Shown: positions 31,481-43,909, numbered from the stretch's first letter. The stretch is 64,000 nt of DNA from Prionace glauca (GCA_037974335.1 CM075724.1:72224850-72288849); one strand, 5' to 3'. Notes: a model not told the origin generated them from the letters alone. Made by a program: numbers and translations.

Positions 31481-31819
31481 AATTGTATTCGACAATGGAA
31501 TAACTAACAGGGGTAGAATTTCCACAAATATCCCCATCATCATCGATGGACGAGCGCAGCACATTAATGCGAAAAAAGGTTGAAGCATTTCCAACTGTAT
31601 AAGTGCCTAGTGGGTAATTTATCTTGGAAACTTCACCAGGTTCCCAACATCTTTCGTGCCAGTCTTCAACCAATTCAAGCCATTTCATCGGATACCAAGA
31701 AGTGGCTGAAATCATTGTATAACTAAAAAAAACATGGGCCCTGACAATATTTCGGCAAAAACTCTCCCCCTAGCCAAGCTGTTAAAGTACAACTACAGCG
31801 AAGTCATCTACCCAACAAT

Positions 31820-32389
31820 GTGGAAATAATTCAGGCACGTCATGTCCTCAAAAAACAGAACAAATGCAGTAGGACCATTTACCAACTCAGCCTACTCTTC
31901 ACCATCACCAAAGTTACAGAAGGACCGGATGGAATGCATCCGAGGGTTCTGAAAGAAATGGCGGAGGTTATAGTGGATGCATTGGTGGTTATTTTCCAGA
32001 CGTCGCTGTATTCCGGGGAAGTGTCGGAAGATTGGAAAACGGCAAATGTTACGCCATTGTTTAAGAAGGGTGCCAGGCAAAAGGCAGGGAATTATAGGCC
32101 GATTAGTTTAACGTCTGTGGTAGGTAAAATGTTAGAATCCGTCATTAAAGAGGAAATTGCGAGGCATCTTGAAGGGAATTGCTTGATAGAGCAGACGCAG
32201 CACGGTTTCATTAAAGGGAAGTCGTGTCTGACAAATTTACTGGAGTTCTATGAGGATGTGTCTAGGGCGGTGGATAGAGGAGAGCCGGTGGATGTGGTCT
32301 TTCTGGATTTTCAGAAAGCGTTTGACAAAGTACCTCATAAGAGGTTATTGCAAAAGGTCAGGGGACTTGGTGTGGGGGTAGGGTGTTAG
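31820..32389 (+). CDS. LINE B reverse transcriptase, N-terminal part (fused to LINE C flank)
   Basis: The first 33 or so codons are LINE C flank read in frame; LINE B begins at GPDGMHPRVL. Then NYRPISLTSVVGK, GFIKGKSCLTNLLEFYED and DFQKAFDKVPHKRLL. It ends where the frame changes near 32370, relative to the next open frame at 32383. The chimeric start is an accident of insertion. Confidence 0.85.
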   Translation: MEIIQARHVLKKQNKCSRTIYQLSLLFTITKVTEGPDGMHPRVLKEMAEVIVDALVVIFQTSLYSGEVSEDWKTANVTPLFKKGARQKAGNYRPISLTSVVGKMLESVIKEEIARHLEGNCLIEQTQHGFIKGKSCLTNLLEFYEDVSRAVDRGEPVDVVFLDFQKAFDKVPHKRLLQKVRGLGVGVGC

Positions 32390-33504
32390 CGTGGATAGAG
32401 GATTGGTTGTCAAATAGGAGGCAGAGAGTGGGGATCATCGGGTGCTATTCGGATTGGCGGATGGTGACGAGTGGAGTGCCCCAGGGGTCGGTGCTGGGGC
32501 CTCAGCTTTTTACCATTTATATAGATGATCTGGAGGAGGGACCGGAGTGTAGGGTGTCGAAATTTGCGGATGACACCAAGATTGGGGGAATAGCAAATTG
32601 TGCGGAGGGTGTGGAGAGTCTGCAGAAGGATCTAGATAGGCTGGGCGAATGGGCCAGGAAATGGCAAATGGAATTTAATGTTGGCAAGTGTGAGGTGGTC
32701 CACTTTGGAAGGAAGAATGGTAGGAAGGACTATTACTTACGTGGCGAAAAACTGCAGCAGGCGACGGTGCAGAGGGACCTCGGGGTCCTTGTGCATGAGT
32801 CGCAAAAACCCAGCTTGCCGGTGCAGCAGGTGGTCAGGAACGCGAATGGGATGCTGGCCTTCATAGCGAAGGGGATTGAATATAAAAGTAGGGAGGTCTT
32901 CCTGCAGCTGTATAGGGCATTGGTGAGGCCGCAGCTGGAGTACTGTGTGCAGTTTTGGGCACCGCACCTGCGCAAAGATATTTTGGCCCTGGAGGGAGTG
33001 CAGAGGAGGTTTACTAGGCTGATACCGGAGTTGAGGGGGTTGAGCTATGAGGAGAGACTGAATGAACTAGGCTTGTACTCGTTGGAGTTTAGAAGAATGA
33101 GGGGAGATCTCATTGAGACGTATAAGATGATGAATGGGATGGATAGGATAGAGGTGGAGAGACTCTTCCCGCTCAAAAAAGACAGTAGGACTAGGGGGCA
33201 CAGCCTCAAGATAAAGGGGGGGGCGTTTTAGAACGGAGTTGAGGAGAAACTTCTTCACTCAAAGGGTGGTGAATCTCTGGAATTCTCTACCCATTGAAGT
33301 GGTGGAGGCTGCGTCGCTAAATATTTTCAAGAAGCGGGTTGATGGGATTTTGATAAGAGAGGGAATTAAGGGTTATGGGGAGAGGGCCGGAATGTGGAAC
33401 TGAGCCACGACAGATCAGCCATGATCTTATTGAATGGCGGGGCAGGTTCGAAGGGCCAGATGGCCTACTCCTGCTCCTATTTCTTATGTTCTTATGTTCT
33501 TATG
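31920..33504 (+). mobile_element. LINE B, 5'-truncated, inserted in LINE C
   Basis: Begins at GPDGMHPRVLKEM and ends with several TTCTTATG units at 33504. LINE C sequence resumes directly after it (GTGGAAGGTG phrase). One of the younger insertions. Confidence 0.95.
32383..33231 (+). CDS. LINE B reverse transcriptase, catalytic and C-terminal part
   Basis: 282 codons starting at the continuation of the palm: [14 protein letters not shown] near residue 29, catalytic FADDTK near 62, FWAPHLRKD, and LEFRRMRGDLIETYK. The frame is lost at an eight-G run near 33217, as in the copy at 15711. Confidence 0.9.
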   Translation: MLAWIEDWLSNRRQRVGIIGCYSDWRMVTSGVPQGSVLGPQLFTIYIDDLEEGPECRVSKFADDTKIGGIANCAEGVESLQKDLDRLGEWARKWQMEFNVGKCEVVHFGRKNGRKDYYLRGEKLQQATVQRDLGVLVHESQKPSLPVQQVVRNANGMLAFIAKGIEYKSREVFLQLYRALVRPQLEYCVQFWAPHLRKDILALEGVQRRFTRLIPELRGLSYEERLNELGLYSLEFRRMRGDLIETYKMMNGMDRIEVERLFPLKKDSRTRGHSLKIKGGAF

Positions 33505-33973
33505 AGTCGTGGAAGGTGATATCAATTGGATATGACCTGCCGACGCACAGGTTTGATTCTTCCAAGACAAATCAGCCATTAACCTCCGCAAAACTTTCGT
33601 CTAGACATGTATAAAAACAAAACAAGAAAACAAAATGATAGATTGGAGTGACTGCGCTTGACATCAATGAAGCAATTTACTAAGCCTCCATCATAGAGCC
33701 TTAAAAAAGCTTGCAATCATTGGAAAATGTAGCGGTGGGGGGGGGGAGATTATTTACATTGCTTGGAGTCATACGGAGCACAAACAAGTTGATTGTGTTT
33801 TTGAGGGACAAGCCTAGTCCCAGGGGATCACGGCAGGGATTTTTCAAGATAGCACCGGAGGCTAAACAATTTTCAGCTACGTTATCAATGATCATTCTTC
33901 TATTAACGGGACAGAAGTGTAGGCGTTGCTGACGATTTCACAATGTTCAACTCTGTTCACAACTCCACAGATA

Positions 33974-34385
33974 CAGGTTGAGGGAGCTGGGACTCTTTTC
34001 CCTAGAGAGGCGAAGGTTGAGAGGCGACCTGATAGAAGTTTATAAAATGTTGAGAGGAATAGATAGGGTGGACTCTCAGAGGCTATTACCCTGGGTTGAA
34101 ATGGTCACTACGAGAGGACACAGATTTAAGGTGCGGGGAGGGAAGTACAGAGGTGATGTTAGGGGTAAGTTTTTCACTCAGAGGGTGGTGAGTGAATGGA
34201 ATCGGCTGCCGTCATCAGTGGTGGAGGCGAATTCGCTGGGGTCTTTTAAAAGACTTCTGGATGAGTATATGGGGTTTAATGGGATTGGGGGTTATACATA
34301 GGTCTATAGATTGGTGGGGTTGATGTGATCGGCGCAACTTGAGGGCCGAAGGGCCTGTTTGTGCTGTAATGTTCTATGTTCTATA
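33974..34385 (+). mobile_element. LINE A 3' end inserted in LINE C
   Basis: About 410 bp; the frame 33978-34301 encodes the last 107 RT codons (MRELGLFSLERRRLRGDLIE), followed by the LINE A 3'UTR and TTCTATG tail. Nearly identical to the copy at 5640-7480. Confidence 0.95.
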
Positions 34386-35334
34386 CATAAGCAATTAGTG
34401 TCCAAATGCAACAAGACCTGGGCAAATTTCAGGCTAGGATTGATAGTTGATAAATTAGTTTTGTGCCACACAAGTTCCAGGTCATGACCATTTCCAACAG
34501 GAGAGAAGAAAGCCATCCCCCCATGACATTCAATAGCACTATCATCATTGACTTCCCCACTAATAGCATCCTCAGAATGAAGAAACTGAACTGGACCAGC
34601 CATACTCACACTCGACTCCCTATAGCCTGCCCAACATCTACAAGATACAAGCCAAAAGTGTGATGAAATGCCAGCCATTAACAAGCATAAGTGAAGTTAC
34701 AGCAACACTCAGTAAGTTGGGCACCGTCCAGCATAAAACAGTTTGCTTGATTGGACACTCCGCCCACCACCTTTTCACACCCTTCCCCACTGATTGAAAG
34801 TGGCAAGTGCTTACCATCTGGAAGATGTTCAGCAACAACTCAACAAAACTTGTATAATTGCATCTGCAAATCCCATTAAGTCTACTTGCTGAAAAGACGA
34901 GTTCGGCAGATCAATGAGAACACCACTACATGAAAGTTCTCCCCTTTGTCACACAGATTCTAAACTGGAAATATATCAGCCATGCCTTCACTGTCGCTGG
35001 GCAAAAACCTGTAACCCCCCCCCCCCCCTCTGAACAGCAGTGTGGGTGCATCTACATCAGACGGACTACAGTAGTTCAGGAAGGTGACTGGCATCACTTT
35101 CTCAAGAGGCAATTAGTGATAAACATTCAAGTTGGCCCAGCTAGCGACTTCCACATCCTGTGAAAGAACAGGAAAAGATTACAACACCTCGGTCGCACTT
35201 CAGTCGTTAAAAACACTTTGAAACGTCAAGTGCAAAGCCTTATGTGAATGCAAAACGTTATGTCCTTGTTATCTATCATAGCTATAATAAATTAATACAT
35301 CAAGTTTGCAGTATTTTGAAATATCTGTTGTTCA

Positions 35335-36415
35335 GGACCCATATCAGGATCAGGAATTGGCTAGCAGATAGGAAACAGAGGGTGGTGGTTGATGATAAAT
35401 ATTGACATGGAGTTCGGTTACAAGTGCTGTGCCTCAGGGATCTGTTTTGGGGCCACTGCTGTTTGTAATTTTTATTAATGATCTGGATGAGGGTATAGTT
35501 GGGTGGATTAGTAAGTTTGCTGATGACACCAAAGTCGGAGGTGTGGTAGATTGTGAGGAAGGGTGTCATAGTTTGCAGGGTGACTTAGAAAGGTTGCAGA
35601 GCTGGGCTGCGAGGTGGCGGATGGAGTTTTATGTGGAGAAGTGTGAGATAATTCATTTCGGTGGGAATAACAGATGTGTTGAGTATAGGGCAAATGGGAG
35701 GACTTTGAATAGTGTGGAGGAGCAGAGGGATCTAGGTGTATGTGTACATAGATCCCTGAAAGTTGGGAATCAAGTAGATAAGGTTGTTAAGAAGGCATAA
35801 GGTGTCTTGGCGTTTATTGGTAGGGGGATTGAATTTAGGAGTCGCAGCGTCATGATGCAACTGTACACAACTCTGGTGCGGCCGCACTTGGAGTTTTGTG
35901 TGCAGTTCTGGTCCCCACATTACAGGAAGGATGTAGAGGCTTTGGAGAGGGTGCAGAAGAGGTTTACCAGGATGTTGCCTGCTATCGAGGGGAGATCCTA
36001 TGAGGAGAGACTGAGAGATTTGGGGTTGTTTTCGCTGGAAAGAAGACGGCTAAGAGGGGACCTTATTGAAACATATAAGATGATTAGAGGTTTAGACAGG
36101 GTAGATAGTGATAGCCTTTTTCCTAGGATGGAGAAAGCTAGCACGAGGGGGCACGACTTTAAATTAAGAGGGGGTAGTTATAGGACTGATGTCAGGGGTA
36201 GGTTCTTTACCCAGAGGGTGGTGAGGGACTGGAATGCCCTGCCAGCTGCAGTTGTAAATGCGCCTAGTTTGGGGGCATTTAAGAGATCTGTGGATAGGTT
36301 TATGGACGAAAAGGGATTGGTTTAGGCTAGTGGGTCATTGTTTTGTAACTTGTCGGCGCAACATCGTGGGCCGAAGGGCCTGTTCTGCGCTGTAATGTTC
36401 TATGTTCTATGTTCT
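35335..36415 (+). mobile_element. LINE A2, 5'-truncated
   Basis: Starts inside RT (RIRNWLADRKQRVVVD-like) and runs through the catalytic region and C-terminus to the GGCGCAACATCGTGGGCCGA 3'UTR and TTCTATG tail. The encoding frame is 35402-35800, then 35807-36325 after one in-frame stop. Confidence 0.95.
35402..36325 (+). CDS. LINE A2 reverse transcriptase, partial
   Basis: Catalytic FADDTK near residue 40, HFGGNNRCVEYRANGR, and the C-terminal FWSPHYRKDVEALERVQ and LERRRLRGDLIETYK blocks, ending DRFMDEKGLV. The single interruption at about 35798 is a stop in the same frame (35800 and 35807 share the reading frame), so the copy is nearly intact over this span. Confidence 0.9.
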
Positions 36416-36885
36416 ATAATGCAAGTCAGGTGTAAATATTATGCCATCTTTGAATTATGAGTTTTAGGAGCTTTTCGATCCTAAGCCTCATTTAGGATTA
36501 AGTTTTCCTTTCTATTCGAACCCATATCATTTAGTGGAGAATTCAAATGCCAGTATTAAAAACCTATCAATGTCATTTCCTGACCGTTAAGTCTGTATAA
36601 AATCACACTTGGCAATTATTTCAACATCGGCGATTGAGCACATTCCTTTTCCATTTTCTTTTGTGTACATGTTTCGCTACATCAAACCTTCTATTCGTAG
36701 CAATCTGCAGTAATCATCTCTCCATGCAATGTCTAGGATTCTGTTTTAACTTCTTTGATCCAACCTTTTTAATGTGGATTTGCTCCAAACTTTCCACCTA
36801 CTTTCGATGCAACTGTGTTCAATAAATCCCCTGGCTTCGAATTATACTTGCGCAAGTTTTCGTCACTTAGAACACTACTTTTAGA
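36416..36885. other. No gene or recognised repeat
   Basis: AT-rich spacer between LINE A2 and a SINE. Nothing supportable seen. Confidence 0.5.
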
Positions 36886-37200
36886 TTTTAGATTTAGAAC
36901 CCTACAGTGCAGAAACAGGCCCTTCAGCCCATCGAGTCTGCACCGAACACAATCCCACCCAGACCCTATCCCCATATCCCTACTAATCCCTTTAACCTAC
37001 ACATCCCAGGACACTAAGGGGCAATTTTAGCATAGCCAATGAACCTAACCCGCACATCTTTGGACTGTGGGAGGAAACCGGAGCACCCGGAGAAAACTCA
37101 CGCAGACACGAAGAGAATGTGCAAACTCCACACAGGCAGTGACTTGAGCCAGGAATCGAACCCAGGACCCTGGAGCTGTGAAGCAGCAGTGCTAGTGAAG
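36886..37200 (-). mobile_element. SINE1 copy
   Basis: Minus-strand copy with the 3' end AGAACCCTACAGTGCAGAAA near 36896, the CGAGTCTGCACCGAACACAA phrase, and the tRNA-like head with ATCGAACCCAGGACCCTGG near 37157. Confidence 0.9.
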
Positions 37201-37529
37201 GCGAACTATTCCCTCTTCAGTCTCACTCTCAGCGCCTACCATCTCTTCCACTATCCCTGCTACCTCCGTCCCCCCGCCCCGCCCCCCAGCAACCATCCCC
37301 ACAACCTATTCGCGTTTCTGCCTTTCCTCTTATCTGGATTACCGTTGTTTGACCAAAATCATATATTCATCGATAAAATCTGATACAACCCTTACAGTTC
37401 AGGCAAATATCATTCAATCCATAAAGCTGCATCAAATCTTCAAAAACGTATCCCACCTCGACTCTCCCTTCTGCTCTACCCGCATTACTGCGCATTTATC
37501 ATAGCTAATCCAACTAACGTGCACGTCCA
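37201..37529. other. No gene; C-rich stretch
   Basis: Unassigned, with a C-rich run near 37270-37290. Weak SINE phrases near 37380-37520 (ATAGCTAATCCAACTAACGT) suggest an old SINE1 remnant. Confidence 0.4.
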
Positions 37530-37900
37530 AGAAGACACGGTGGAGAGCTGGTAATCTCGTGGAAATGTCACTATGCTAGTAATGTAAAGAATACCAGGCT
37601 AATTTTCTTGGGATTATGGATTCAAATCGTGTCTTCCACCGCCCCCATCCACCCCCACCTACCCCACCCCACCCCCACCACCTCCGCCACCACCACCACT
37701 GCCACCGCCACAACCTCCTCAGCTCCTGTAATTTAAGTGCAATAAATAAATGTATAGTATAGAGACAGTGACCATGAAATCATCATTTATTGTTAAACTG
37801 GCTTACGAGTACGTTTAGGGTCGGAAAGTTTCCACCTTTAGCTGATCTGACCTCAATGTCCATCCAGCAATATTGTTAATATTGACTGACCACTAAAATT
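37530..37900 (+). mobile_element. SINE2 copy with a CCA-rich expansion
   Basis: Head at 37545 (AGCTGGTAATCTCGTGG), middle with GGGATTATGGATTCAAATCG, then an inserted or expanded CCA/CCN simple repeat (37637-37715), then the AATAAATAAATG and GTGACCATGAAATCATC core to 37900. Confidence 0.75.
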
Positions 37901-38540
37901 CCGGAGCAAATGATTTACTTTAGGTGTAATTTAGGAGTGGGAACAAATACTGGACAGCTATGTTGCGTGAAAAAATAATACATATATATATATTTATTCA
38001 ATTATGATAATTTCAAGTTGTTGGAATAAGCAACAGTATTGCGAACTCTACTGAGCATTGACTTCTCCAGTTTGACAACTCTCAGAATCCTGCTAGTTAG
38101 CCTACTTGCAAAGCATGATAATACGTCACTCCTAAATTATGAGGTTCTATTTTATTCAATAAAAATATCTGCAAACACTGGGTCCGATTTTACTATTGTG
38201 TCACATCCATCTTTGGGTGCAAAAACTTGCTAAAGTCGGGAATGAGGTGATTACTAGATCCGTGCCTGCGTCTGCACAGATGCCCACATTACCAAGGCCC
38301 ACAAATGGCTGCAATCTGAACCGTGCCCGGAACGGGTACAATGGCGATGTAAATGCATTTGCTTGCAATTAAATTGAATTAATGAGCTTGACACCCAATC
38401 TTACCTGCATTTCCCCCTTACCATCGTGTTTGCCCGTCCAGATTCGGCGTGAAACAGACATGCTCAGCCAAGGGCTGTTTTGGGCCTCCAGCGTCTGAGC
38501 AGGTAACTTCAGACCTTCCAATAGCTCTCTAATTCAGATC
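37901..38540. other. No gene or recognised repeat
   Basis: AT-rich at first, then mixed composition. No supportable feature. Confidence 0.45.
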
Positions 38541-38544
38541 GGTG

Positions 38545-38800
38545 GTTGGAGACGGGGGTGGATTTGGGGGGGAACATGCGGGGTGTGGGGGGAGAAGGAG
38601 AGAGGCAGGACAGATCATTTTCTAGTAAGGGGGAGGGAGGAACAGACGGGTCAGATCTTTCTCTGGTCGGAAGAAGGGAGGCCCAATCACTCTCTGATGG
38701 TGAAGGGAGCGGGATGGGGCGGGGGGGTTGTGGTAAGGCAAAAAGGAGAGAGGCAGGCCAAATCATTCTCTGTTGAGGGGCAGCGAGGCACGGCTGCCAC
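38545..38800 (+). repeat. Degenerate G-rich minisatellite
   Basis: Motif about GAGAGGCAGGACAGATCATT recurs with variation near 38594, 38639, 38683 and 38748, spaced 45-65 bp, in a GGGG-rich setting. The open frames here (38546-38849) are composition artefacts. Confidence 0.65.
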
Positions 38801-39299
38801 TCTGCAGGCTATCGGTGGGCCAGGACAGGGGGCAGATCAGTCCGCGTAGGGGGTGGGGGCAAGGGGTGGTGAATAAGTGGGACAGTTATGTTGTCAGGAT
38901 GGAGCAACGTCCATTGTGGCCATCAATCCTGCTTTTCCTGCCTGAGCCGCTTTATCTGCTTTTTGCAGCCTGGGAGCGTTGTGACAGGAGAGCGTTTTTC
39001 AATATTTTTCCACTGCGCATGCAGGCACGTTAAGCACTGCCCATAACGCAATTAAGACCCGCGGTCTGTTTTTTTTTCGGATTAGTGTGTATGGGAGTAC
39101 CAGAGAGCAGTTTTTCAAGTTAAATCTGAATTCCGCCCAGATTTAGCACTTAGATTGAAAATGGTAAAATTGGATCCACAATGTCTCAAATGAGATCTGC
39201 AAATATGTGTGCTAGTGAGATAACTGTAGCTTCAAATGTACATTGTCATCTTTGTTAATCTTAAACCTGTGCGTTAAGTTAAGCTAAGGGAAGAGTAAA
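38801..39299. other. No gene or recognised repeat
   Basis: Follows the minisatellite. A T-run near 39068 and AT-rich sequence; nothing supportable. Confidence 0.45.
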
Positions 39300-39545
39300 T
39301 GACTGTTACCTTATAATAAGGTAGGTTCTTTACTCAGAGAATGGCTGGGGTGTGGAATGGATTGCCTGCTGTGATAGAGAAATGAGACACTTTAGGAACT
39401 TTCAGGCGGTTATTGGATAGGCACTTGGAGCACATCAGAATGATAGGAAGTGGGATAGCTTGACCTTGGTTTCAGACAAAGATCAGCACAACATCGAGGG
39501 CTGAAAACCTATACTGTGATGTACTGTTCTATGTCCTATGCAATC
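39300..39545 (+). mobile_element. Degraded LINE 3' end
   Basis: TTCTTTACTCAGAGAATGGC near 39326 (end of RT), then CAACATCGAGGGCTGAAAAC near 39489 and TGTTCTATGTCCTATG at the end, a decayed CR1-type tail. Confidence 0.7.
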
Positions 39546-39689
39546 CATATTTCATGCTTAATGATTTTTCTTTCTTGTTGTTGAAACTAATTAGCTATCC
39601 TGTGCATCTGTTCCCCCATGTTTGATGAAAAAACAAGATACTGACTTTTCAACCAGAGTTCCAATCTGGGATTTTCCCATACAACAATG

Positions 39690-40110
39690 ATATTGTTGGA
39701 ATCGTATTAGATCCAGTATCATAGGTAGATTGGAGCATCTGAGACTGTTCTCCTTGGAGAAGAGAAAGTCCTGAGGAGATTTGATCCTGCTAGTTAAAGC
39801 AATGAGCACGACGGGCAGCATGGATAGATAAAATGTTCCCAGTGATAGAAAGCTCAATAGTCAGAAGGAATAATAGTAACAGAAGGATTTCATTTCACAC
39901 TGAGGTGTTTATCTCTGGAATGCATTGTTTGAGTGGATTCTGGAGGCAGGCTGTTTGAATTACAGCATCAAAAAGTGTGATTATCTGCAGAGGAAAAATG
40001 TGGATGACAAGATGATAGTATTAGAAAAAGAGGAATTGCTGCTCCAGAGTGTCAACATATAGACAATGGGTTGAAAGGCCCCACTGGTGTTGCTACTGTT
40101 TTGTGTTTTA
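39690..40110 (+). mobile_element. Degraded LINE 3' end
   Basis: TTGGAGCATCTGAGACTGTT near 39730 and the CR1-like closing phrase AATGGGTTGAAAGGCCCCAC near 40065. No open frame. Confidence 0.6.
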
Positions 40111-40229
40111 GTGGTTGCAAATAGCAGCTAATTTGAATTATCTGATATCAGTTCCAGATTAAAGATAATAAGGAGAAATAGTTTACAGTCAAGAAGCAAC
40201 AAAAACAAAGTTGTAAATTGATTAAAATA

Positions 40230-43200
40230 AAAATAAATTTAAATCTATTTTAATAAATTAGGGATAGAGGGCCAGGTGATGCATTTTATCTGCATGATAT
40301 GGGAGATGGTGGTAACCACATCTGTGGTAAACGTTGGTTGCTTGTAGAACTCTAGCTCAGATTTGATGAGATGGAATCTGAACTTGGGATGCTGCGGCAC
40401 ATCAGGGAGGGGGAGAGGTACCAGGCCGTTGTGTTTCAAGGGGCAGTCACTCCCCTTAGATTAACTACCATTATTGGATTAGAGCAGAGGTCAGAAACAG
40501 GAGGGTTTGATTGTGAGTAAGGTGGGTAGAGAGATCCAAGAGTCAGGATTGCAGAAGCCTCAGCCCTTGTCCTTGTCCAATAGGTCTGAGGTTCTTGCTC
40601 CCGATGTGAACTAGAGTGGGATATGTAGGGCGGCTGTGCAATATGATCACAGCATCATGGTATCAGAAGCAATACAATTTGAGTCATGGAGGAGAAAAAA
40701 AACTGTAATTGTAAGCGGGTATAGTATGGTTAGGTGCACAGGCACGCTTCTCTGTGACCAGGATGTAGAGTCTCATGGGTTGCATGAGACTTAGTGTCAA
40801 GGTTAGGGATATCTCATCTGGGTTGCAGAGGACCTTGGAATTCAAGGATAAAGATTCTGTTGTCATGGGCCACAGGTCCAAATTAAAAACCAGAACAAAA
40901 AAAGATAATTCCCACACGATTACCTGAGCCATGGGCTAATTGACATAGAATCAATGAGATTAAAAAGGTAAATGTGTGGCTGAAAGGTTGGTATGCAGCA
41001 AATTATTTTGAATTCATAGGACATTAACACTAGTACGGGAAAAAGAGAAATCTGTTCTGATGGAATGTTTTTCACCTGAATCATGCTGGGCAATTACATA
41101 ATTCAGGCTGTGATAGGGCCTTCAACTAAGTAGTGGGGAGGGTTGAGTTAGACGGAAAATTAGAAAATCAAAATTAAAGAGGTAGCAGTGCAGGCTTGTG
41201 ATTGTTACCAGAAAGTAAAAGGAAGAGACGATTTGTGTGGCTGCCATTTTGCAGCAAGGCATTAAACAGAGTAGGGATATTCGACAATAGAACAAATTTA
41301 AAGGTTTTGCGTCTGAAACCAAAATTAATGACTTAGCAGTGTTAATTGAGACAAAGGGATATGATTTGTAACGATTCCTGATACATGATTACAAGGAGAC
41401 CAAGTCAGAGAGCTGTATAGCTTTGCATTTGAAGGAAGGGATCAGTGCTGTAGTGAGAAATTATATTGACATTGGAGATCAAGCTATGGAATCAGTCCGG
41501 TACAAATAAGAAATAGCAGTGGAAATAAGTTTCTGGTGGAAGTAATCTATAGGTGCCCACAAAATGGTTCTGCAGTGGGGCACAGTGTAAACCAAGAAAT
41601 ATTGGGAGCTTGAAAGAAATATATCATGGTTGATTTTAATTTGCACATATCCTGGATTAATCAAATTGGCAGGGGTAGCCTCGAGGGAGAGTTCATTGAT
41701 TGTATTGGAGATTGGTTCTTGCAGCAATATGTTGTGGAAACAACAAGGGAGCAGACTATCCTGAATCAGTATTGTATATCCCCCCCACCCAACTGCACCC
41801 CCCCCCCCCCCAACCACCACCACTACCACCCCTCTTGCAATCCCTCTTGCTCTCTGGAATATATTTTAATTATAAGGAATTGAACATCTCCCTAAAAATG
41901 GCCATAGTTTAAGGCAGTTCCTTTAAGCTGCATTTAATTAATTAATTACCTCATAGTGAAGGACGCCCTGAGGAGAAGTGATCATAGTATGATGGAAGTC
42001 AAAATTCAATTTGAGTGCAAGAAACTGGAGTCCCACACTCACATTCTGGAGTTAAACAAAAGTAATTACATAGGCATGAGGACAGACTTGCCCTAGTAGG
42101 CTAGGCAGGAAGGCTAAAATTAGGGCAGCTGATGTCCAGTGGTAGTTTTTAAAGGAAATATTCAGTTATGACTAACTAACATATTTTCCAGAGAGGAAGA
42201 AATATTGTAAGAGGGTGAGGGCTGGGGATTTAGAGTGGCATCCATGGCTAAGCAAGGGCATTTACAACAGCAGAAAGACAAAAAAAACTAAGGTACACCA
42301 TGTTGCAATGGCTGGTAGCAAGCTGGAAAATTTGGAAACTTTTAAAGAACAACAAAGAGTTACTAAACAAAGTAATAAAAAGAACAAAAGTAATTTCTGA
42401 AGGAAAACTAGTGCAAAATGAAAAAAAAAATAGCAACAGCTTCCGTAAGTATACAGAAGGGAAGAGACAAATTGTTGAATGTAGATGCATTATATATCTG
42501 GACTTCAGAAAGACTTTTGAAAAGTGCTGGGACAGAAGGTTATTACACAAGAAAAGATTGCATGGGATAATTTATTAGCCTGAATAAAAGACTGGCTAAC
42601 TGACAGAATGAAGAGAGTTGGGATAAATGGGTATTTCTTTTTGGCAAGATGAGTCCAGTTGGGTGCCTGAAGGGTTTGGTCTTTCCATGCTTACTATTCA
42701 CAATCTATATCAATGAATTGGATACAAGGATAGAAGGTACAATAGCCAAATTTATAGCTTACTCTAAACTAGTTTGGGTAGTAAGTTGCAACGAGGAAAT
42801 CAGAAAGTTGTATTTGGATATAGATAGTTTAGGTGTATAGGCCACAATATAGCAGATGGAGCTTAATTTGGATTACTGTGTCGTAATACATTTTAGTTCA
42901 AAAACAGGAAAGGTAACTTATTTGCTAAATGGATAGACAATATTGGGTGCTTCAGTGCAAAGAGATCTGGGAGTCACAGAAAACTGGTATGCAGGTTCAG
43001 TAGGTAATCAGGAAAGTAAAATGAATTTTGCCATTTATATCTAAAGAAGTAGAGTATAAAAATAAGAAACTATTGCTTCAACGAGACAAGGCATTGGTGA
43101 CACAATATCTGGAGTACTGTGTATAGATTTGGGCCCCTCCTTTGAGGAATGATTTAGTGTCATTAGAGGCAGTTCAGCTGAGTGCATTCACTTTATTCCA

Positions 43201-43680
43201 AAGATGAGGGATTTATCATATGAGTTGAGACTGAGCATTTTAAGCCTATACAATCTAGTGTTTCAAAGAATGAGAGGAGATTTAATTGAGGATTATAAGG
43301 TGATTAAAGATTGAGACAAAGGAGCCATAGATGGGATACTTCCTTTTGTGAGGCAATCATAAAAATGAGTTCATGGTTTTAGGATAAAGGTAAACAGACT
43401 TAAAACAAAGATTAGGAGAAATTACATCTTTCAAAGGGTTATGAATCTGTGCAATTTATTGCCCCAAAATGTGGTTAATGTCGAGGCACTGAGTCAAATA
43501 AGGAGGATACTGACCTTTTTTTTAAATTAGCGATGGATTGAAGGGATGTGGAGAACAGTGAAGAAAGTGGTGTTGAGGCGAAGATGTGATTAGTCATGAT
43601 CATATTCAATGGCAAAGCAGGCGCAAGGTGCTGAATTGTGTATTTCTGCTTATAGTTCGTATGGTCTTATGTCTCTACAA
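40230..43680 (+). mobile_element. Old CR1-like LINE D with ORF1 and ORF2 remnants
   Basis: About 3.4 kb. ORF1 esterase remnants near 40780-41080, the endonuclease region near 41330-41760 (GATTTTAATTTGCACATATC near 41632 is the GDFN-type block), the linker near 42000-42420, the RT palm near 42490 (LDFRKTFEK), the box region near 42700-42770, and the C-terminus to 43660 with a LINE-type 3' end. Many frame breaks and a C-homopolymer at 41800-41813. Confidence 0.8.
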
Positions 43681-43909
43681 AAACTGAAACTGCTGATGCA
43701 ATCAAATGATATGTGCATATTCTGGATTGTCCAGTTTCAAAGTGAAAAATTGAATTCATATTTCGCCTAATTACTCACACACTTCGAATTCAGTAGAATA
43801 TGTAAAAAAAAGTGGAATGTGCATTTGTGATTCACCAACTGCATGGGAATAAGCTGAGAGAAACCGATAGAAGTAACACAAGGTTTCATTTGTTGGTTTT
43901 TCTCTATTT
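43681..43909. other. No recognised element
   Basis: Short AT-rich spacer between two LINEs. Confidence 0.4.

Larger units (their letters stand above)
30360..35170 (+). mobile_element. LINE C, endonuclease to 3' end, in three pieces
   Basis: A second non-LTR family. Piece 1 (30360-31918) holds the endonuclease-RT linker up to the palm entry GPDNISA-type motif near 31738. Piece 2 (33505-33974) reaches the catalytic box, read here as DDFTMFN near 33937. Piece 3 (34386-35170) holds the C-terminal LNWTSH motif near 34588 and the 3' end. LINE B and LINE A sit between the pieces. The clade is not settled; frames are decayed. Confidence 0.8.

Noticed and set aside
38546-39033. Small G-rich open frames
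   Set aside because: Composition artefacts of the minisatellite and G-runs.
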